Part shown: one piece after another, positions 35,148 to 43,807 of the stretch
Layout: every line of letters begins with the position of its first letter
Numbering within the stretch: the first letter of the stretch is position 1
Source of the DNA: Pseudomonas tritici
GTDB taxonomy: Bacteria; Pseudomonadota; Gammaproteobacteria; Pseudomonadales; Pseudomonadaceae
Assembly: GCF_014268275.3 (NCBI RefSeq)
Contig: NZ_CP077084.1
Coordinates: 1,798,001-1,862,000, forward strand
Direction of reading: 5' to 3'
DNA length: 64,000 bases
Notes under the pieces: model-generated
What the model saw: the letters and a program-made list of their open reading frames with translations, nothing else
Told to the model about the DNA's origin: nothing
The model's database searches: none
Made by a program: the position numbers and the translations under genes

Positions 35148-35474
35148 CTAAAAGCGCCAGTGAATCCAATTGCCCGACCCATAGACCGAGGAGACCAAGT
35201 AGACAAACCAGACTATCGAGGGCGTTGACAGTGCGACCAATGAGCCAAGATTGAGTAGAGCGATGATGGTCGCGCCGATTGTCAGGCCTCGACCGGCGTG
35301 CTGCCTTGCGTACCACGCGCCATAAATAGACCCGGCAACTGCCGCTATCAATACAAAACGGCCCAGGCCTATCGTGGGAATAGGCATCAGTGGGGCCAGC
35401 AGTGGGATGATCAGCACCAGCCCTACGACTTTTCTAAAGACCTGCGTCGACGTTTTTTGTCCGCGCGGGAGCAT
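35148..35474 (-). CDS. Small integral membrane protein, unknown function
   Basis: 108 residues with three hydrophobic segments (VVGLVLIIPLLAPLMPI, FVLIAAVAGSIYGAWYA, LTIGATIIALLNLGSLVALS) and the C-terminal YGSGNWIHWRF. No family recognised. Lies between ogt and hicB on the same strand with its own spacing. Codon use looks less GC-biased than its neighbours. Confidence 0.55.
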   Translation of the reverse strand: MLPRGQKTSTQVFRKVVGLVLIIPLLAPLMPIPTIGLGRFVLIAAVAGSIYGAWYARQHAGRGLTIGATIIALLNLGSLVALSTPSIVWFVYLVSSVYGSGNWIHWRF

Positions 35475-35551
35475 TCTGCTTTGTCCTGTTTCTGGTTAAG
35501 GTTTCCCATGGTGATAGGAGAACTTTCTGGTCCCTGTAGGGATGGGCTTAA

Positions 35552-35962
35552 TCAATGCCCCTGCTGAAGCACTTTCAGCGCTGCTGAGGCCAGAAACCCC
35601 GAACGGCTTTTTTCTTCAGGGTGATGCAGCACATATTCATCGATGCGGTTCAGCAGATAACCGGGCAGCGTGATATTGAGCTTCTGCGCTTTGCCCAGGT
35701 ACTTGGTGACATCAATGTCCACGACTGCCCAGGTGCAGCCTGCATACTGAGGATTGGCGGCATGCAAGGTGACCTTTTGCGCACTGGGAATCGCTGCACC
35801 GTCTTCCGCGAGAATCTCGAAGTGCCCTTCGATGGCTTCGCGGGCCATGGCCATGGCGTCGTCCAAATCGTCGCCGGCGGAATAGCAGCCGGGAATATCC
35901 GGCACTTCTACACCCCAGGCGTGATCGTCGTCGCCGGTTGAAATTGCAATCGGGTAAAGCAT
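35552..35962 (-). CDS. hicB: HicB-family antitoxin
   Basis: 136 residues. N-terminal degenerate RNase-H-like HicB domain (MLYPIAISTGDDDHAWGVEV, PDIPGCYSAGDDLDDAMAMA, REAIEGHFEILAEDG) and a C-terminal ribbon-helix-helix-like part (KLNITLPGYLLNRIDEYV) for DNA binding. An AGGAGG site precedes the ATG at 35962. Follows hicA by 22 bp; together they form a type II toxin-antitoxin pair with autoregulation expected. Confidence 0.9.
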   Translation of the reverse strand: MLYPIAISTGDDDHAWGVEVPDIPGCYSAGDDLDDAMAMAREAIEGHFEILAEDGAAIPSAQKVTLHAANPQYAGCTWAVVDIDVTKYLGKAQKLNITLPGYLLNRIDEYVLHHPEEKSRSGFLASAALKVLQQGH

Positions 35963-35984
35963 GTCTGTTGTCCTCCTCGGACGA

Positions 35985-36167
35985 TTAACTCAACAGAGCT
36001 TGTTTCAAAATGCTCTTGGCGGTCTTGTCCAACAGGTCCTTCTTTGGATGTGGAATCGTCACCAGCCCCGGTTTTGTCGGGTGTTTGAAGTGGTGATGAC
36101 TGCCTTTGATGCGCACCAGATACCAACCGTCCGCAACGATGTGACCTATTAAATATCGGCTATCCAC
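35985..36167 (-). CDS. hicA: HicA-family mRNA interferase toxin
   Basis: 60 residues from a GTG at 36167 preceded by a strong AAGGAGG site. dsRBD-like fold with the catalytic histidine in RIKGSHHHFKHPTKPGLVTI (GSHHH motif) and the HPKKDLLDKTAKSILKQ helix. Cleaves translated mRNA by family knowledge. First gene of the hicAB unit. Confidence 0.9.
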   Translation of the reverse strand: MDSRYLIGHIVADGWYLVRIKGSHHHFKHPTKPGLVTIPHPKKDLLDKTAKSILKQALLS

Positions 36168-36335
36168 AGCACCTCCTTGTGGTGTGTGATGGTGGTGACT
36201 ATAACCACTGAATTGGAATTATCAACACTCTACCTACCAGTGGCCGATGACCGGCTTCCTGTCAGGCGGTCAATGCAGTGTATGAGCGCCTGGGAATGGC
36301 GCCGGGGAGAGGTATTGCGGGGTTTTGCGAAGGAG

Positions 36336-37229
36336 TTACCGAGTGTGTAGGGACTGTGCAATGACAGTGAGAAACGCATCAACCAGCACACTTTTTGTTT
36401 CAGACCGGGTCAATACTAACAAGGGCGCACACGCATCCCCCTCCACCAGGGGCCTGTATGTCACACCTTTGTTCATCAAGCTCTGCGTACATTCCGGCAC
36501 CAACGCCACACCTTGCCCAGCCGCTACCAGCGCTATGATCGAGGTGATCTGCCGCCCGGTTGGCCCAAGGCGTAACGGTTGGCCGTGGTGCCGGTAAAGT
36601 TGCTCGATGGACTGGTTGAGCCCCGATCCAAAATCCGCAGGAAACAGAATCACTGGATAGGCGCTCAGCTGCGCCAGACTGACACTTGGCAGACTGGCCA
36701 TCGGGCTTTCACTGGACACTGCTGCGACCAGCCTTTCGTCACCCAAAGACAGCACTTGCACCTCTTCGCCTTGCGGTAGCAGGCGACTCAACCCGATATC
36801 CAGCCGCCCATCCGCCACGTGTGCGCCCAGGCTGCCGGAGGCGCACTCCACCAAAGTCAGCTGCACGTCGGGAAAACGTTGCGCAAACGCCTGGATCGTC
36901 TGGCTGAACAAGTCCGACAAGGCAATCGAGCTGACATACCCCAACGCCAGCTGCCCGGCGGTGCCCGCAGCCAGTTTGCTGGCAATCACCTGCGCCAGCT
37001 CCACCTGCTCCAGCACGCCGCGCGCGTAGGGCAGGAATGACCGGCCTTGAGCGGTGAGGGTGACGGTGCGGCTGGTGCGATCAAACAGCTTGAAGCCCAG
37101 CTCGGTTTCCAGCGCCGAGATCTGCCGGGTCAGCGGTGGCTGAGCCAGGTGCAGGCGAATGGCCGCGCGACCGAAGTGCAATTCTTCAGCGACCGTCAGA
37201 AAGTACCGCAGCTTGCGTAGGTCGAGCAT
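36336..37229 (-). CDS. LysR-family transcriptional regulator
   Basis: 297 residues. HTH region LHFGRAAIRLHLAQPPLTRQ with ISALETELGFKLFDRTSR is of the CatR/BenM-like group. The effector domain includes GQLALGYVSSIALSDLF and ADGRLDIGLSRLLPQGEEVQ. Divergent from a two-gene MFS operon starting at 37325, which it probably controls; the 95-bp gap has a TATAAA stretch suitable for the MFS promoter. Confidence 0.87.
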   Translation of the reverse strand: MLDLRKLRYFLTVAEELHFGRAAIRLHLAQPPLTRQISALETELGFKLFDRTSRTVTLTAQGRSFLPYARGVLEQVELAQVIASKLAAGTAGQLALGYVSSIALSDLFSQTIQAFAQRFPDVQLTLVECASGSLGAHVADGRLDIGLSRLLPQGEEVQVLSLGDERLVAAVSSESPMASLPSVSLAQLSAYPVILFPADFGSGLNQSIEQLYRHHGQPLRLGPTGRQITSIIALVAAGQGVALVPECTQSLMNKGVTYRPLVEGDACAPLLVLTRSETKSVLVDAFLTVIAQSLHTR

Positions 37230-37324
37230 CCTGATCCTTGGGTATCGATCGGTTCGAAATCGGTATTGGTTTAAGACCCGCCGGCCATTCTATAAAGACC
37301 TCACAAAATAAAACGAGAGGTTTC

Positions 37325-38488
37325 ATGAAACCGCGCCTGCATTGTGCCCGCCTTGCCCTGTTCCTGTGTGGCTGCGCGGCGTTCCTCAACCTCTATGCCA
37401 CCCAGAGCATCCTGCAGACCTTTGCCGCGAACTTTCAGGTCAGCGCCAAGGCGGCGGGGTGGAGTATCACCGTGACGACGCTGGCCGTGGCGATCACTGC
37501 ACCGTTTGTCAGCCGACTGACCGGGCGCTTTGAGCAACGCACGGTGATCAGCGTGGCGGCATTGCTGTTGGCGGTGCCGGCGCTGATGACCGCCTATGCC
37601 GACAGTTTTGCCGAAGTGCTCGTGTGGCGGTTTGTCGAAGGCATGTTGATCCCGGTGGTGTTTGCCACCAGCGTGGCTTACATCGGCGACCGCTGGAGTG
37701 GCGGCACGGTGACGGAGGTCACCAGCCTGTATGTGGCAGGCACCGTACTGGGTGGGTTCGCCGGGCGTTTTGTCACGGGTGTGATGACTGAATACGTGGG
37801 CTGGCGCGAAGCCTTTGAGTTGCTGGCGGTGCTGAGCCTGATGGTGGGTGGATTTATCCAGTTCTTGTTGCCGATCAATCGTGCGCGAACGGCGAAGGTT
37901 AAAACCTCTTTCTCAGCCGTTTTTCGCAAGCCTTTGCTGGCTGCTTACGCTGTAGGTTTTTGCGTGTTGTTCTCCCAAGTCGCAGCGTTTACCTACGCCG
38001 GTTTGTACCTCGGATTACCGCCATTCAACTTGGGGCCTGCGGCGTTGGGCACGCTTTACATCGTGTTCCTGCTGGCGCTGGTCGTGATCCCCGTCGCCGG
38101 TCGCCTCAGTAAAGCCCGACCTCACGCCGAACTGCTGTGCGTGGCTGCGGTGCTGGGCATCACCGGCTCAGCGCTGACGTTAGTGCCTTCCTTATGGTGC
38201 ATCGTTGTGGGCCTGGCCCTCAGCTCCACCGGCGTATTCCTCGCCCAGGCAGCCGCCAACGCGTTCACCACCGCTACCGCCCGTGACAACAAAGCAGGCG
38301 CCGTGGGCGTGTACCTCACGTGTTATTACCTGGGCGGAAGTTGCGGTGCGATTATCCCGGCTTTGATCTGGGAACGCTGGGGCTGGGCCGGGTGCGTGGC
38401 GCTGATTATGACCTTCCAGGTGTTGACCTTGCTGATTGCCCTGACGGGTTGGAAGCCCCTTGAACCTGAACCGACTCCGACGCCATGA
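37325..38488 (+). CDS. MFS transporter (YnfM-like)
   Basis: 387 residues from the ATG at 37325 (MKPRLHCARLALFLCGCAAF), 12 helices. Characteristic FLNLYATQSILQTFAANFQV at the first periplasmic loop and GWSITVTTLAVAITAPFVSR in helix 2 as in YnfM-type exporters. Overlaps the next MFS gene by ATGA. The pair with a divergent LysR suggests an inducible exporter set; substrates unknown. Confidence 0.86.
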   Translation: MKPRLHCARLALFLCGCAAFLNLYATQSILQTFAANFQVSAKAAGWSITVTTLAVAITAPFVSRLTGRFEQRTVISVAALLLAVPALMTAYADSFAEVLVWRFVEGMLIPVVFATSVAYIGDRWSGGTVTEVTSLYVAGTVLGGFAGRFVTGVMTEYVGWREAFELLAVLSLMVGGFIQFLLPINRARTAKVKTSFSAVFRKPLLAAYAVGFCVLFSQVAAFTYAGLYLGLPPFNLGPAALGTLYIVFLLALVVIPVAGRLSKARPHAELLCVAAVLGITGSALTLVPSLWCIVVGLALSSTGVFLAQAAANAFTTATARDNKAGAVGVYLTCYYLGGSCGAIIPALIWERWGWAGCVALIMTFQVLTLLIALTGWKPLEPEPTPTP

Positions 38489-39675
38489 ACGATACCGTCG
38501 AGGTGCCTGCTGCCGCATCATCAACCCGTCGTCGCACGCTGATCGCCGGCTGCGGTGCGCATGCCGTGCATGACGGCCTTACCGATGTCATCTACGTGTT
38601 GCTGCCGATCTGGCAGGCGCAGTTCGCGCTTTCCTACGCGCAAATCGGACTGTTGCGCGGGGCCTATTCCGGGATGATGGCGGTGTTCCAGCTCATGGCC
38701 AGTCGCGCCGCGAAGCGCTGGGGGCGTGTACCGATGCTGGTGGGCGGCACCGCGCTCGCGGGCGTGGCTTACGTGTTGGTGGGCCAGGCCAGCGGACTGG
38801 CGATGTTACTGCTGGCGCTGCTGTTGGGTGGGTGTGGCGCCAGCACCCAACACCCGCTCGCCTCCTCTATGATCAGCGATGCCTACGAGGACGGTGGTGG
38901 GATCAAGCAGGCGCTGTCTCAATACAACTTCAGCGGCGATATCGGCAAAACCCTGATCCCCGGACTGGTGGGACTGCTGCTTACGGTGATCAGTTGGCGC
39001 GCGAGTGCCACGCTTCTGGGACTGCTGGGTTTGGCGGCGGCGGGGTTGTTGTGGTGGTTGATTCCTACACAAGTATCCGAATCTGACTCCACAAAAAAGA
39101 CCAAACCCCACAGCGGAACCGGCTCCGTCATAGGCCTGCGCGCCCTGATTCTCACGGGCACCCTCGACAGCGCCGTGCGCATGGGTTTCCTCACGTTCCT
39201 GCCATTTGTGCTGCAAGCCAAGGGGGCTGGCACCGCCGGTATTGGCCTGGCCCTGACGCTGCTGTTTATCGGTGGCGCATTCGGCAAATTGCTCTGCGGT
39301 TATCTTGGTGCGCGCATCGGCATGATGAGGACGGTGTGGCTGACGGAGAGCAGCACCGCGTTGCTGATCATTGCCGCCGTGTATTTGCCACTGGCCGGGT
39401 TGATGGTGATGCTGCCGGTGCTGGGCCTGGTGCTCAATGGCACGTCCTCAGTGTTGTACGGCGCCGTGCCGGACCTGGCCGGCGCAGGGAAACGGGAGCA
39501 GGCATTTGCCGTGTTCTACACCGGCACGATTGGCGGCGGGGCACTGGCGCCGGTGGTGTTTGGTGGGGTGGGGGACGCATTGGGCGTGCCGGTGGCGATG
39601 ATGGTCTTGGCGGGGGTGTTGATGGTGACGTTGCCGTTGGCGTGGGAGGTGCAGCGGGGGATGGTTGAGGAGTGA
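38485..39675 (+). CDS. MFS transporter, Fsr (fosmidomycin resistance)-like
   Basis: 396 residues, 12 helices. GCGAHAVHDGLTDVIYVLLP in helix 1 and LSYAQIGLLRGAYSGMMAVF are the Fsr-type pattern; later GFLTFLPFVLQAKGAGTAGI and GAFGKLLCGYLGARIGMMR. Translationally coupled to the YnfM-like gene by ATGA. The actual substrate cannot be read from the sequence. Confidence 0.83.
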   Translation: MNDTVEVPAAASSTRRRTLIAGCGAHAVHDGLTDVIYVLLPIWQAQFALSYAQIGLLRGAYSGMMAVFQLMASRAAKRWGRVPMLVGGTALAGVAYVLVGQASGLAMLLLALLLGGCGASTQHPLASSMISDAYEDGGGIKQALSQYNFSGDIGKTLIPGLVGLLLTVISWRASATLLGLLGLAAAGLLWWLIPTQVSESDSTKKTKPHSGTGSVIGLRALILTGTLDSAVRMGFLTFLPFVLQAKGAGTAGIGLALTLLFIGGAFGKLLCGYLGARIGMMRTVWLTESSTALLIIAAVYLPLAGLMVMLPVLGLVLNGTSSVLYGAVPDLAGAGKREQAFAVFYTGTIGGGALAPVVFGGVGDALGVPVAMMVLAGVLMVTLPLAWEVQRGMVEE

Positions 39676-39998
39676 TCAGTGCGATGTTGGGATGTGCTTT
39701 TGCAGCTTGCGCCATTGCCTACACAACGATCAGAATCGTCCGAGTTGTGCGCCTTGGTCGACCTCTTTAAGGTTCGTTTGCCGCTGCCCATCAGCGGTCG
39801 GGTTTAGTAGCTCGATTTGATCAACGGCGTATGGCTATACCAGCGTTCAGGCATCTTGGTGTCTGTTCTCAATGGTGGCTGTACGCAGGGCACTTTCGAG
39901 TGCGCCGGTTTCGTTGATCCGCCGGTCTACTAACCTGCATACAGCCGCCACCCATTGTTTAGTAGCTGTGGAAGGTGGTCCTTACCGAGGATCAACAG
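39676..39998 (+). promoter_or_regulatory. Structured leader with competing complementary segments before the DUF6124-like gene
   Basis: No ORF. From 39781: hairpin CCGCTG-CCCAT-CAGCGG (39781-39797), segment TTAGTAG (39804-39810) and GATCAACG (39819-39826); a long stem GGTGGCTGTACGCAGG (39874-39889) with CCTGCATACAGCCGCCACC (39934-39952) whose loop holds hairpin GCACT-TTCG-AGTGC (39890-39903), CGTTGATC (39912-39919) and CTACTAA (39927-39933). Second copies of TTAGTAG (39959-39965) and GATCAAC (39990-39996) lie downstream, the latter beside the ribosome site GAGG. The loop can pair with either copy. Confidence 0.6.
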
Positions 39999-40238
39999 AT
40001 GTGCAATGACCCCTGTGACCCCTCCGTAAAACTGTTCAGCGTCCGTCCCGACGTCAACACCGAAGCGTTACTCGCCAACGCCTATGAAACCATTGCCGGC
40101 GCGGGCGCCATGACCCATGAGTTCGCCGAAACCCTACCGTCCCAACAGCGCTACCTGGCCCTTGCGATTCAGCAAATGATCGAGTTGGGGCTGATGCTGG
40201 TGGAAGCGGCGCAGGACCGCGTGGATCAAGCCGCGTAA
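39999..40238 (+). CDS. Small DUF6124/DUF3077-type protein
   Basis: 79 residues from the ATG at 39999 with CGAGG nine bases upstream; a GTG 24 nt earlier is less likely. It carries the Pseudomonas small-protein pattern LFSVRPDVNTEALLANAYET and LALAIQQMIELGLMLVEAAQ, helical and cytoplasmic, function unknown. Translation may be controlled by the structured leader upstream. Confidence 0.75.
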   Translation: MCNDPCDPSVKLFSVRPDVNTEALLANAYETIAGAGAMTHEFAETLPSQQRYLALAIQQMIELGLMLVEAAQDRVDQAA

Positions 40239-40318
40239 GGCCGTTCGCGCACTGCATAGGCTTGCCTTCCCAGGCCGCCCATACCAAGGGGGAGGGGAGC
40301 CAAAAAATGCATAGCGCT

Positions 40319-40624
40319 TTAAAGAGATGAGGCCAGCGAAAACGGAATGCGCAGCGCGCCGATCGGCCCTTCCCGAACACCGCACATTTCATCGTGCACG
40401 CACTGCTGCACCAGCACGCAGGGAAACGGCGGCACCCGTTGCAACAGGTCGCGCAAATGCGTGGTAGAACCGATGCGCAGCGGCTTGGCGTCATCGCCCA
40501 GCAATGTCATTTCAGCGTCATCCAGCCTGACGCGCGCGATGTAGAAACCACCCTCCAGCGACAGTAACTCCAGCTCGCGAATTTCACCTTTTACCGCCAA
40601 TTCAGTCAGCATGTGCATATTCAT
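40319..40624 (-). CDS. DUF6482-like small protein
   Basis: 101 residues from the ATG at 40624 (MNMHMLTELAVKGEIRELEL). Beta-rich: LEGGFYIARVRLDDAEMTLL, KPLRIGSTTHLRDLLQRV, and EGPIGALRIPFSL at the end. I recognise it as a small conserved Pseudomonas family (DUF6482) of unknown function; the assignment is from memory. Lies 23 bp after the DUF3833 gene, likely the same transcript. Confidence 0.65.
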   Translation of the reverse strand: MNMHMLTELAVKGEIRELELLSLEGGFYIARVRLDDAEMTLLGDDAKPLRIGSTTHLRDLLQRVPPFPCVLVQQCVHDEMCGVREGPIGALRIPFSLASSL

Positions 40625-40647
40625 GATTGAGCCTCGCTGCGAGTTAT

Positions 40648-41172
40648 TTATTGGCGACGAAAGAACAACGTGACCTGGCCCCATTCGACGCCGAACTTGG
40701 TCATGCTGGAGCGGTTGATCAAGGTGTCCTCGTCCATCAGGTACATCCAGTCATCAAAGCTCACCTCGTAGACCGAGCCGTCCACGGGCAGGTTGAGTCG
40801 GTAGCGCCAACGCAGTGCGTTACCCGCCACTTCGCCGATTGCCTCGCCGACCACATCACCTGCTCGGCCCCGCCAGCGCCCCGGGCCATCCGGTGTCAGC
40901 GTCCACACGCGTTGTTGACGCGTGCCATCGCTGTACAGGAAGCGCTCGTCGAGAATCAGGGCGTTCCCCTCGCGTCGGCTGGCTATGTTCACTTCAAAGC
41001 GCTTGGCGACCTCGCCGGAACGCTTTTGGAAAATCCCCCAAGCCTTGACGGGCTTGCTGAAAAAACGCTCCAAGTCCAGCTGCGGCTGCTGGTCAGCGTA
41101 GTGCTCGACCCCAACGTTGGCGCAACTGCTCAAACTCAATACCAGCCACAATGAAACCAGTAGACGAGTCAT
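40648..41172 (-). CDS. DUF3833 lipoprotein
   Basis: 174 residues. Lipoprotein signal LLVSLWLVLSLSSCAN (lipobox LSSC), then PQLDLERFFSKPVKAWGIFQ, the family hallmark, and FLYSDGTRQQRVWTLTPDGP, GNALRWRYRLNLPVDGSVYE. Lipocalin-like fold expected; function unknown. Ends 23 bp before the DUF6482-like gene. Confidence 0.86.
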   Translation of the reverse strand: MTRLLVSLWLVLSLSSCANVGVEHYADQQPQLDLERFFSKPVKAWGIFQKRSGEVAKRFEVNIASRREGNALILDERFLYSDGTRQQRVWTLTPDGPGRWRGRAGDVVGEAIGEVAGNALRWRYRLNLPVDGSVYEVSFDDWMYLMDEDTLINRSSMTKFGVEWGQVTLFFRRQ

Positions 41173-41292
41173 TGCCCGGCTCCGTGATCGCGCGCGGCGA
41201 ATTGCCAGCGTGTTGAATAGATACTTGTACAGAAATATAAATTTGTACAGGTTTTCGCGACGGGAATAACGGATGCCTCAAATCGCAGCCAT

Positions 41293-41324
41293 AAAAAAAC
41301 CGGCCTCATAGGACCGGTTTTTTA
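41293..41324. terminator. Terminator hairpin between tRNA-Gly and the DUF3833 gene
   Basis: AAAAACCGG, spacer CCTCATAGG, then ACCGGTTTTTT: a GC-rich stem flanked by A and T runs; on the minus strand it lies 46 bp after the tRNA 3' end and would end the tRNA transcript. Confidence 0.8.
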
Positions 41325-41369
41325 TACATTCCCGTCAATAACAGACCTGACGCGGAACGAGAATTTGAG

Positions 41370-41443
41370 TGGAGCGGGTAGAGGGAATCGAACCCTCGTC
41401 GGAAGCTTGGGAAGCTACTGTTCTACCATTAAACTATACCCGC
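41370..41443 (-). tRNA. tRNA-Gly (anticodon CCC)
   Basis: 74 nt including encoded CCA. On the minus strand the acceptor GCGGGTA pairs with TACCCGC, T73 then CCA. D-arm GTTTAATGGTAGAAC, anticodon loop TTCCCAA (anticodon CCC, codon GGG), T-arm GAGGGTTCGATTCCCTC. The anticodon stem GTAGC/GCTTC has a T-T mismatch at its second pair. No second tRNA adjoins. Confidence 0.93.
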
Positions 41444-41502
41444 TCAGAGCGGCTGACTTTGTACCAGATGTTCGCCTGGATTTGAAGTTTTTCTTCAAAA
41501 AT

Positions 41503-41585
41503 GTGTGGGTTACCTGCGATACCGGCACCTCGGTGTGTCAATCACACTTAGTTGATGCTATCGCAGGCAAGCCAGCTCCCACACA
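41503..41585. repeat. Degenerate REP inverted pair
   Basis: GTGTGGGTTACCTGCGATA at the left and TATCGCAGGCAAGCCAGCTC with CCACAC at the right; the left arm is diverged. Lies between tRNA-Gly and phaG. Confidence 0.7.
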
Positions 41586-41628
41586 AGCCCAGCTCCCACA
41601 CCCGCTCGCGCCTCCAGTGGATCTCATT

Positions 41629-42513
41629 TCAGATCGCAAAGGCATGCTGCGTCTGGCCTTGGTGATACCGCAACCGGCTGACCTGCCGCTCAGGTTTCAG
41701 AAAGCCCACCACCGCATCCCGACTGTCGCGGCACGCCGCCTTGTGCTCCATATCCAGAAAATGCCCGGTCGCCTGAATGGTGCTGAAGCTGCTGTGAGCC
41801 ACGTACTGACCAAACAGCTTGGCATCCTGGGCGCTGGTGTATTCGTCCCATTCGCCGTTCACAAACAACACGGGAACAGCGATTTGCCTGGCCGCTTTGA
41901 CGTAACACTGCCGGTCACTGTTCAGCACATGGCTGATGTGAAAGTGCATCTGCCCGTATTCATGCTCGGCCAGGTTGCTGACGTGTTTGTAGTTGAAGCG
42001 TTTGAACAGCGACGGCAGGTGTTTGCCGATGGTGCTGTTGACCAGATGGCCGACGCGGTCGCGGTCGAGGTTGCCGAGGTAGTCGACGCCGCGTTCAAGG
42101 TAGTCGCGCATGGGGGCGTTGATCACCGGCGAGAACGAACTGATCACGGCCTTTTCAACCCGACGAGGGCGATGGGCGAGGGCGACCAGCGCGGCGGCGC
42201 CGCCCCAGGAAAATGACAATACGTGTTCGGCGGCGAAGTGGTCGATAAGCTCCAGCAGGATCTGGCCTTCGACTTCCTTTGTCAGCATCTGCTCATGGCG
42301 GTTATGGATTTTGGAGCGGCCAGCGTAGGGCTGGTCGTACAAAACCACATTGAATTGCGGGTACAGGCTTTTCACGGTTTGAGCGAAGGATGCCGTGGTG
42401 GCCATGGAGCCGTTGACCAGGATGATGGTCTTTTCAGCAGCGTCCGCGCGATAGAACTCCGTGTAAACCCGATACTGACCCTGTATATCCAACACAGCGA
42501 TTTCTGGCCTCAT
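41629..42513 (-). CDS. phaG: (R)-3-hydroxydecanoyl-ACP:CoA transacylase / thioesterase PhaG
   Basis: Alpha/beta-hydrolase linking fatty-acid synthesis to medium-chain polyhydroxyalkanoate monomers. 294 residues from the ATG at 42513, the length of P. putida PhaG, and it starts MRPEIAVLDIQGQYRVYTEF as that protein does. Nucleophile elbow SFSWGGAAAL, acid and His region FVNGEWDEYTSAQD and ATGHFLDMEHKA. RhlA is the main alternative in this family, but the sequence fits PhaG better and no rhlB adjoins. Monocistronic. Confidence 0.9.
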   Translation of the reverse strand: MRPEIAVLDIQGQYRVYTEFYRADAAEKTIILVNGSMATTASFAQTVKSLYPQFNVVLYDQPYAGRSKIHNRHEQMLTKEVEGQILLELIDHFAAEHVLSFSWGGAAALVALAHRPRRVEKAVISSFSPVINAPMRDYLERGVDYLGNLDRDRVGHLVNSTIGKHLPSLFKRFNYKHVSNLAEHEYGQMHFHISHVLNSDRQCYVKAARQIAVPVLFVNGEWDEYTSAQDAKLFGQYVAHSSFSTIQATGHFLDMEHKAACRDSRDAVVGFLKPERQVSRLRYHQGQTQHAFAI

Positions 42514-42818
42514 GTCGTAAGACTCCTGGCAAGCGGGTAGGGCGCGCAGGTAACTCTGCACGAGCTATGTGACAGGTAGGCATACGCCTTGAAGTGGGAG
42601 GCCCATGTCGATCCGATGACGGCTGGCCGACGGGTGTTGTTATGGCGGGCTGTTTGCCGGGAAGGCCCGTAGATCAAGCGCGGGCGGGGCAATGTGTTTC
42701 TTGGAGGTTATAGGCGACTCGCCAGTCATATTTAAACTGGTGATCCTGATTCAAGCAGCAGAGATGCCAGCCCGCAAGGCGATGAGCCGATTTTTCGCCA
42801 TCACCGGCCGAACGGTCG
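42514..42818. other. Intergenic region upstream of phaG, no gene seen
   Basis: 305 bp between phaG and rsuA, both on the minus strand. No convincing ORF, REP pair or RNA seen. It should hold the phaG promoter; I could not identify a clear sigma-54 or sigma-70 site. Confidence 0.4.
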
Positions 42819-43511
42819 TCAGACTTGTCGGATTTCGTCGTCAGTCAGCGCCCGATACTGGCCCGGCGCAAGGGCCGCATCCAGCACCAAAGGGCCCATC
42901 CGCTCGCGATGCAGGTTGATCACTTTGTTATCAAAGTGCCCGAACATGCGCTTCACTTGGTGGTAGCGCCCTTCGATTATGCTGAGACGAGCGGTTCTCG
43001 GCCCTAGCAGTTCCAGCCCTGCGGGTTGCGTGGTCAGGTCTTCGAAAGCGAAATACAGGCCTTTGGCGAAGGTAATCGCGTACTCAGGGCTGATGTCTTG
43101 CTGGGTCTCCACCCGGTAGACCTTGGGCAACTTGGTCTGCGGTTGCGTCAGTCGGCGCGACCATTGGCCGTCGTTGGTGATCAGCATCAGCCCCGTAGTG
43201 TTGAAGTCCAGGCGGCCGGCGATGTGCAAGTCGGCTTTGTCGGGCTCATTCAATAAATCCAGGACGGTCGGGTGTTGCGGGTCTGCCGTGGCGCTCACAC
43301 AACCCTGGGGCTTATGCAGCATGAAGTAGCGCGCGGGTTTACCCGCCTGGAGCACTTCATCGTCGACGCAGATGCGGCTGAATTCGCGCACCTCATGATG
43401 AGGATCGCTGACAGCCACGCCATCGACCGACACGCGCCGTTCAACCAAGAGCAAACGCACTTGCTGGCGATTGAAGCGCGGCAGGTTGCTGAGGAAACGA
43501 TCAACCCGCAT
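42819..43511 (-). CDS. rsuA: rRNA small-subunit pseudouridine synthase (RsuA family)
   Basis: 230 residues from the ATG at 43511. N-terminal S4 RNA-binding domain (MRVDRFLSNLPRFNRQQVRL then LLVERRVSVDGVAV) and the catalytic domain with the aspartate in AGRLDFNTTGLMLITNDG; C-terminal EGRYHQVKRMFGHFDNKVIN is typical. Modifies 16S rRNA (U516 in E. coli). The start overlaps the stop of the CWC gene (TAATG). Confidence 0.9.
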   Translation of the reverse strand: MRVDRFLSNLPRFNRQQVRLLLVERRVSVDGVAVSDPHHEVREFSRICVDDEVLQAGKPARYFMLHKPQGCVSATADPQHPTVLDLLNEPDKADLHIAGRLDFNTTGLMLITNDGQWSRRLTQPQTKLPKVYRVETQQDISPEYAITFAKGLYFAFEDLTTQPAGLELLGPRTARLSIIEGRYHQVKRMFGHFDNKVINLHRERMGPLVLDAALAPGQYRALTDDEIRQV

Positions 43512-43723
43512 TACGTCGGCTCGGCCCCGCGCAATTGCTGATCTACCCTGGCACAGCGCGGGCACAGGCAGGCCTTGTTGCGCAATTCATCGGGCAGGGC
43601 CTGGAGCACGGCCGGGTCGATGGTGACGCTGTAGCACCAGCAGGCCTGGTCGACCGTACGTGGGTCAGCCAGGGTACAGTCGTTGCGGGCGCCGCAGGCA
43701 GGGCAGAGGGTTGGCGTGGTCAT
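43511..43723 (-). CDS. Cysteine-rich CWC family protein
   Basis: 70 residues with six cysteines in zinc-ribbon style: LCPACGARNDCTL, QACWCYSV, then KACLCPRCARVDQQL. The family (Cys_rich_CWC) is of unknown function and often sits next to rsuA in pseudomonads, as here with overlapping stop and start. Confidence 0.85.
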   Translation of the reverse strand: MTTPTLCPACGARNDCTLADPRTVDQACWCYSVTIDPAVLQALPDELRNKACLCPRCARVDQQLRGAEPT

Positions 43724-43807
43724 CGGCAGGTTCAGGCTGGATCGGGCAAGGTTCCGGACAATCCCGGGGGGCCTTGCACGATACAGGGCCGACCCCGCGC
43801 AGGCTAC

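Noticed and set aside
41629..42513. RhlA (rhamnolipid precursor) instead of PhaG
   Set aside because: N-terminal and core sequence fit PhaG in detail and no rhlB or rhlR adjoins.
42514..42818. A lux-type box upstream of phaG (CCTGTCACATAG)
   Set aside because: The second half-site is missing; the CT-N12-AG spacing is not met.
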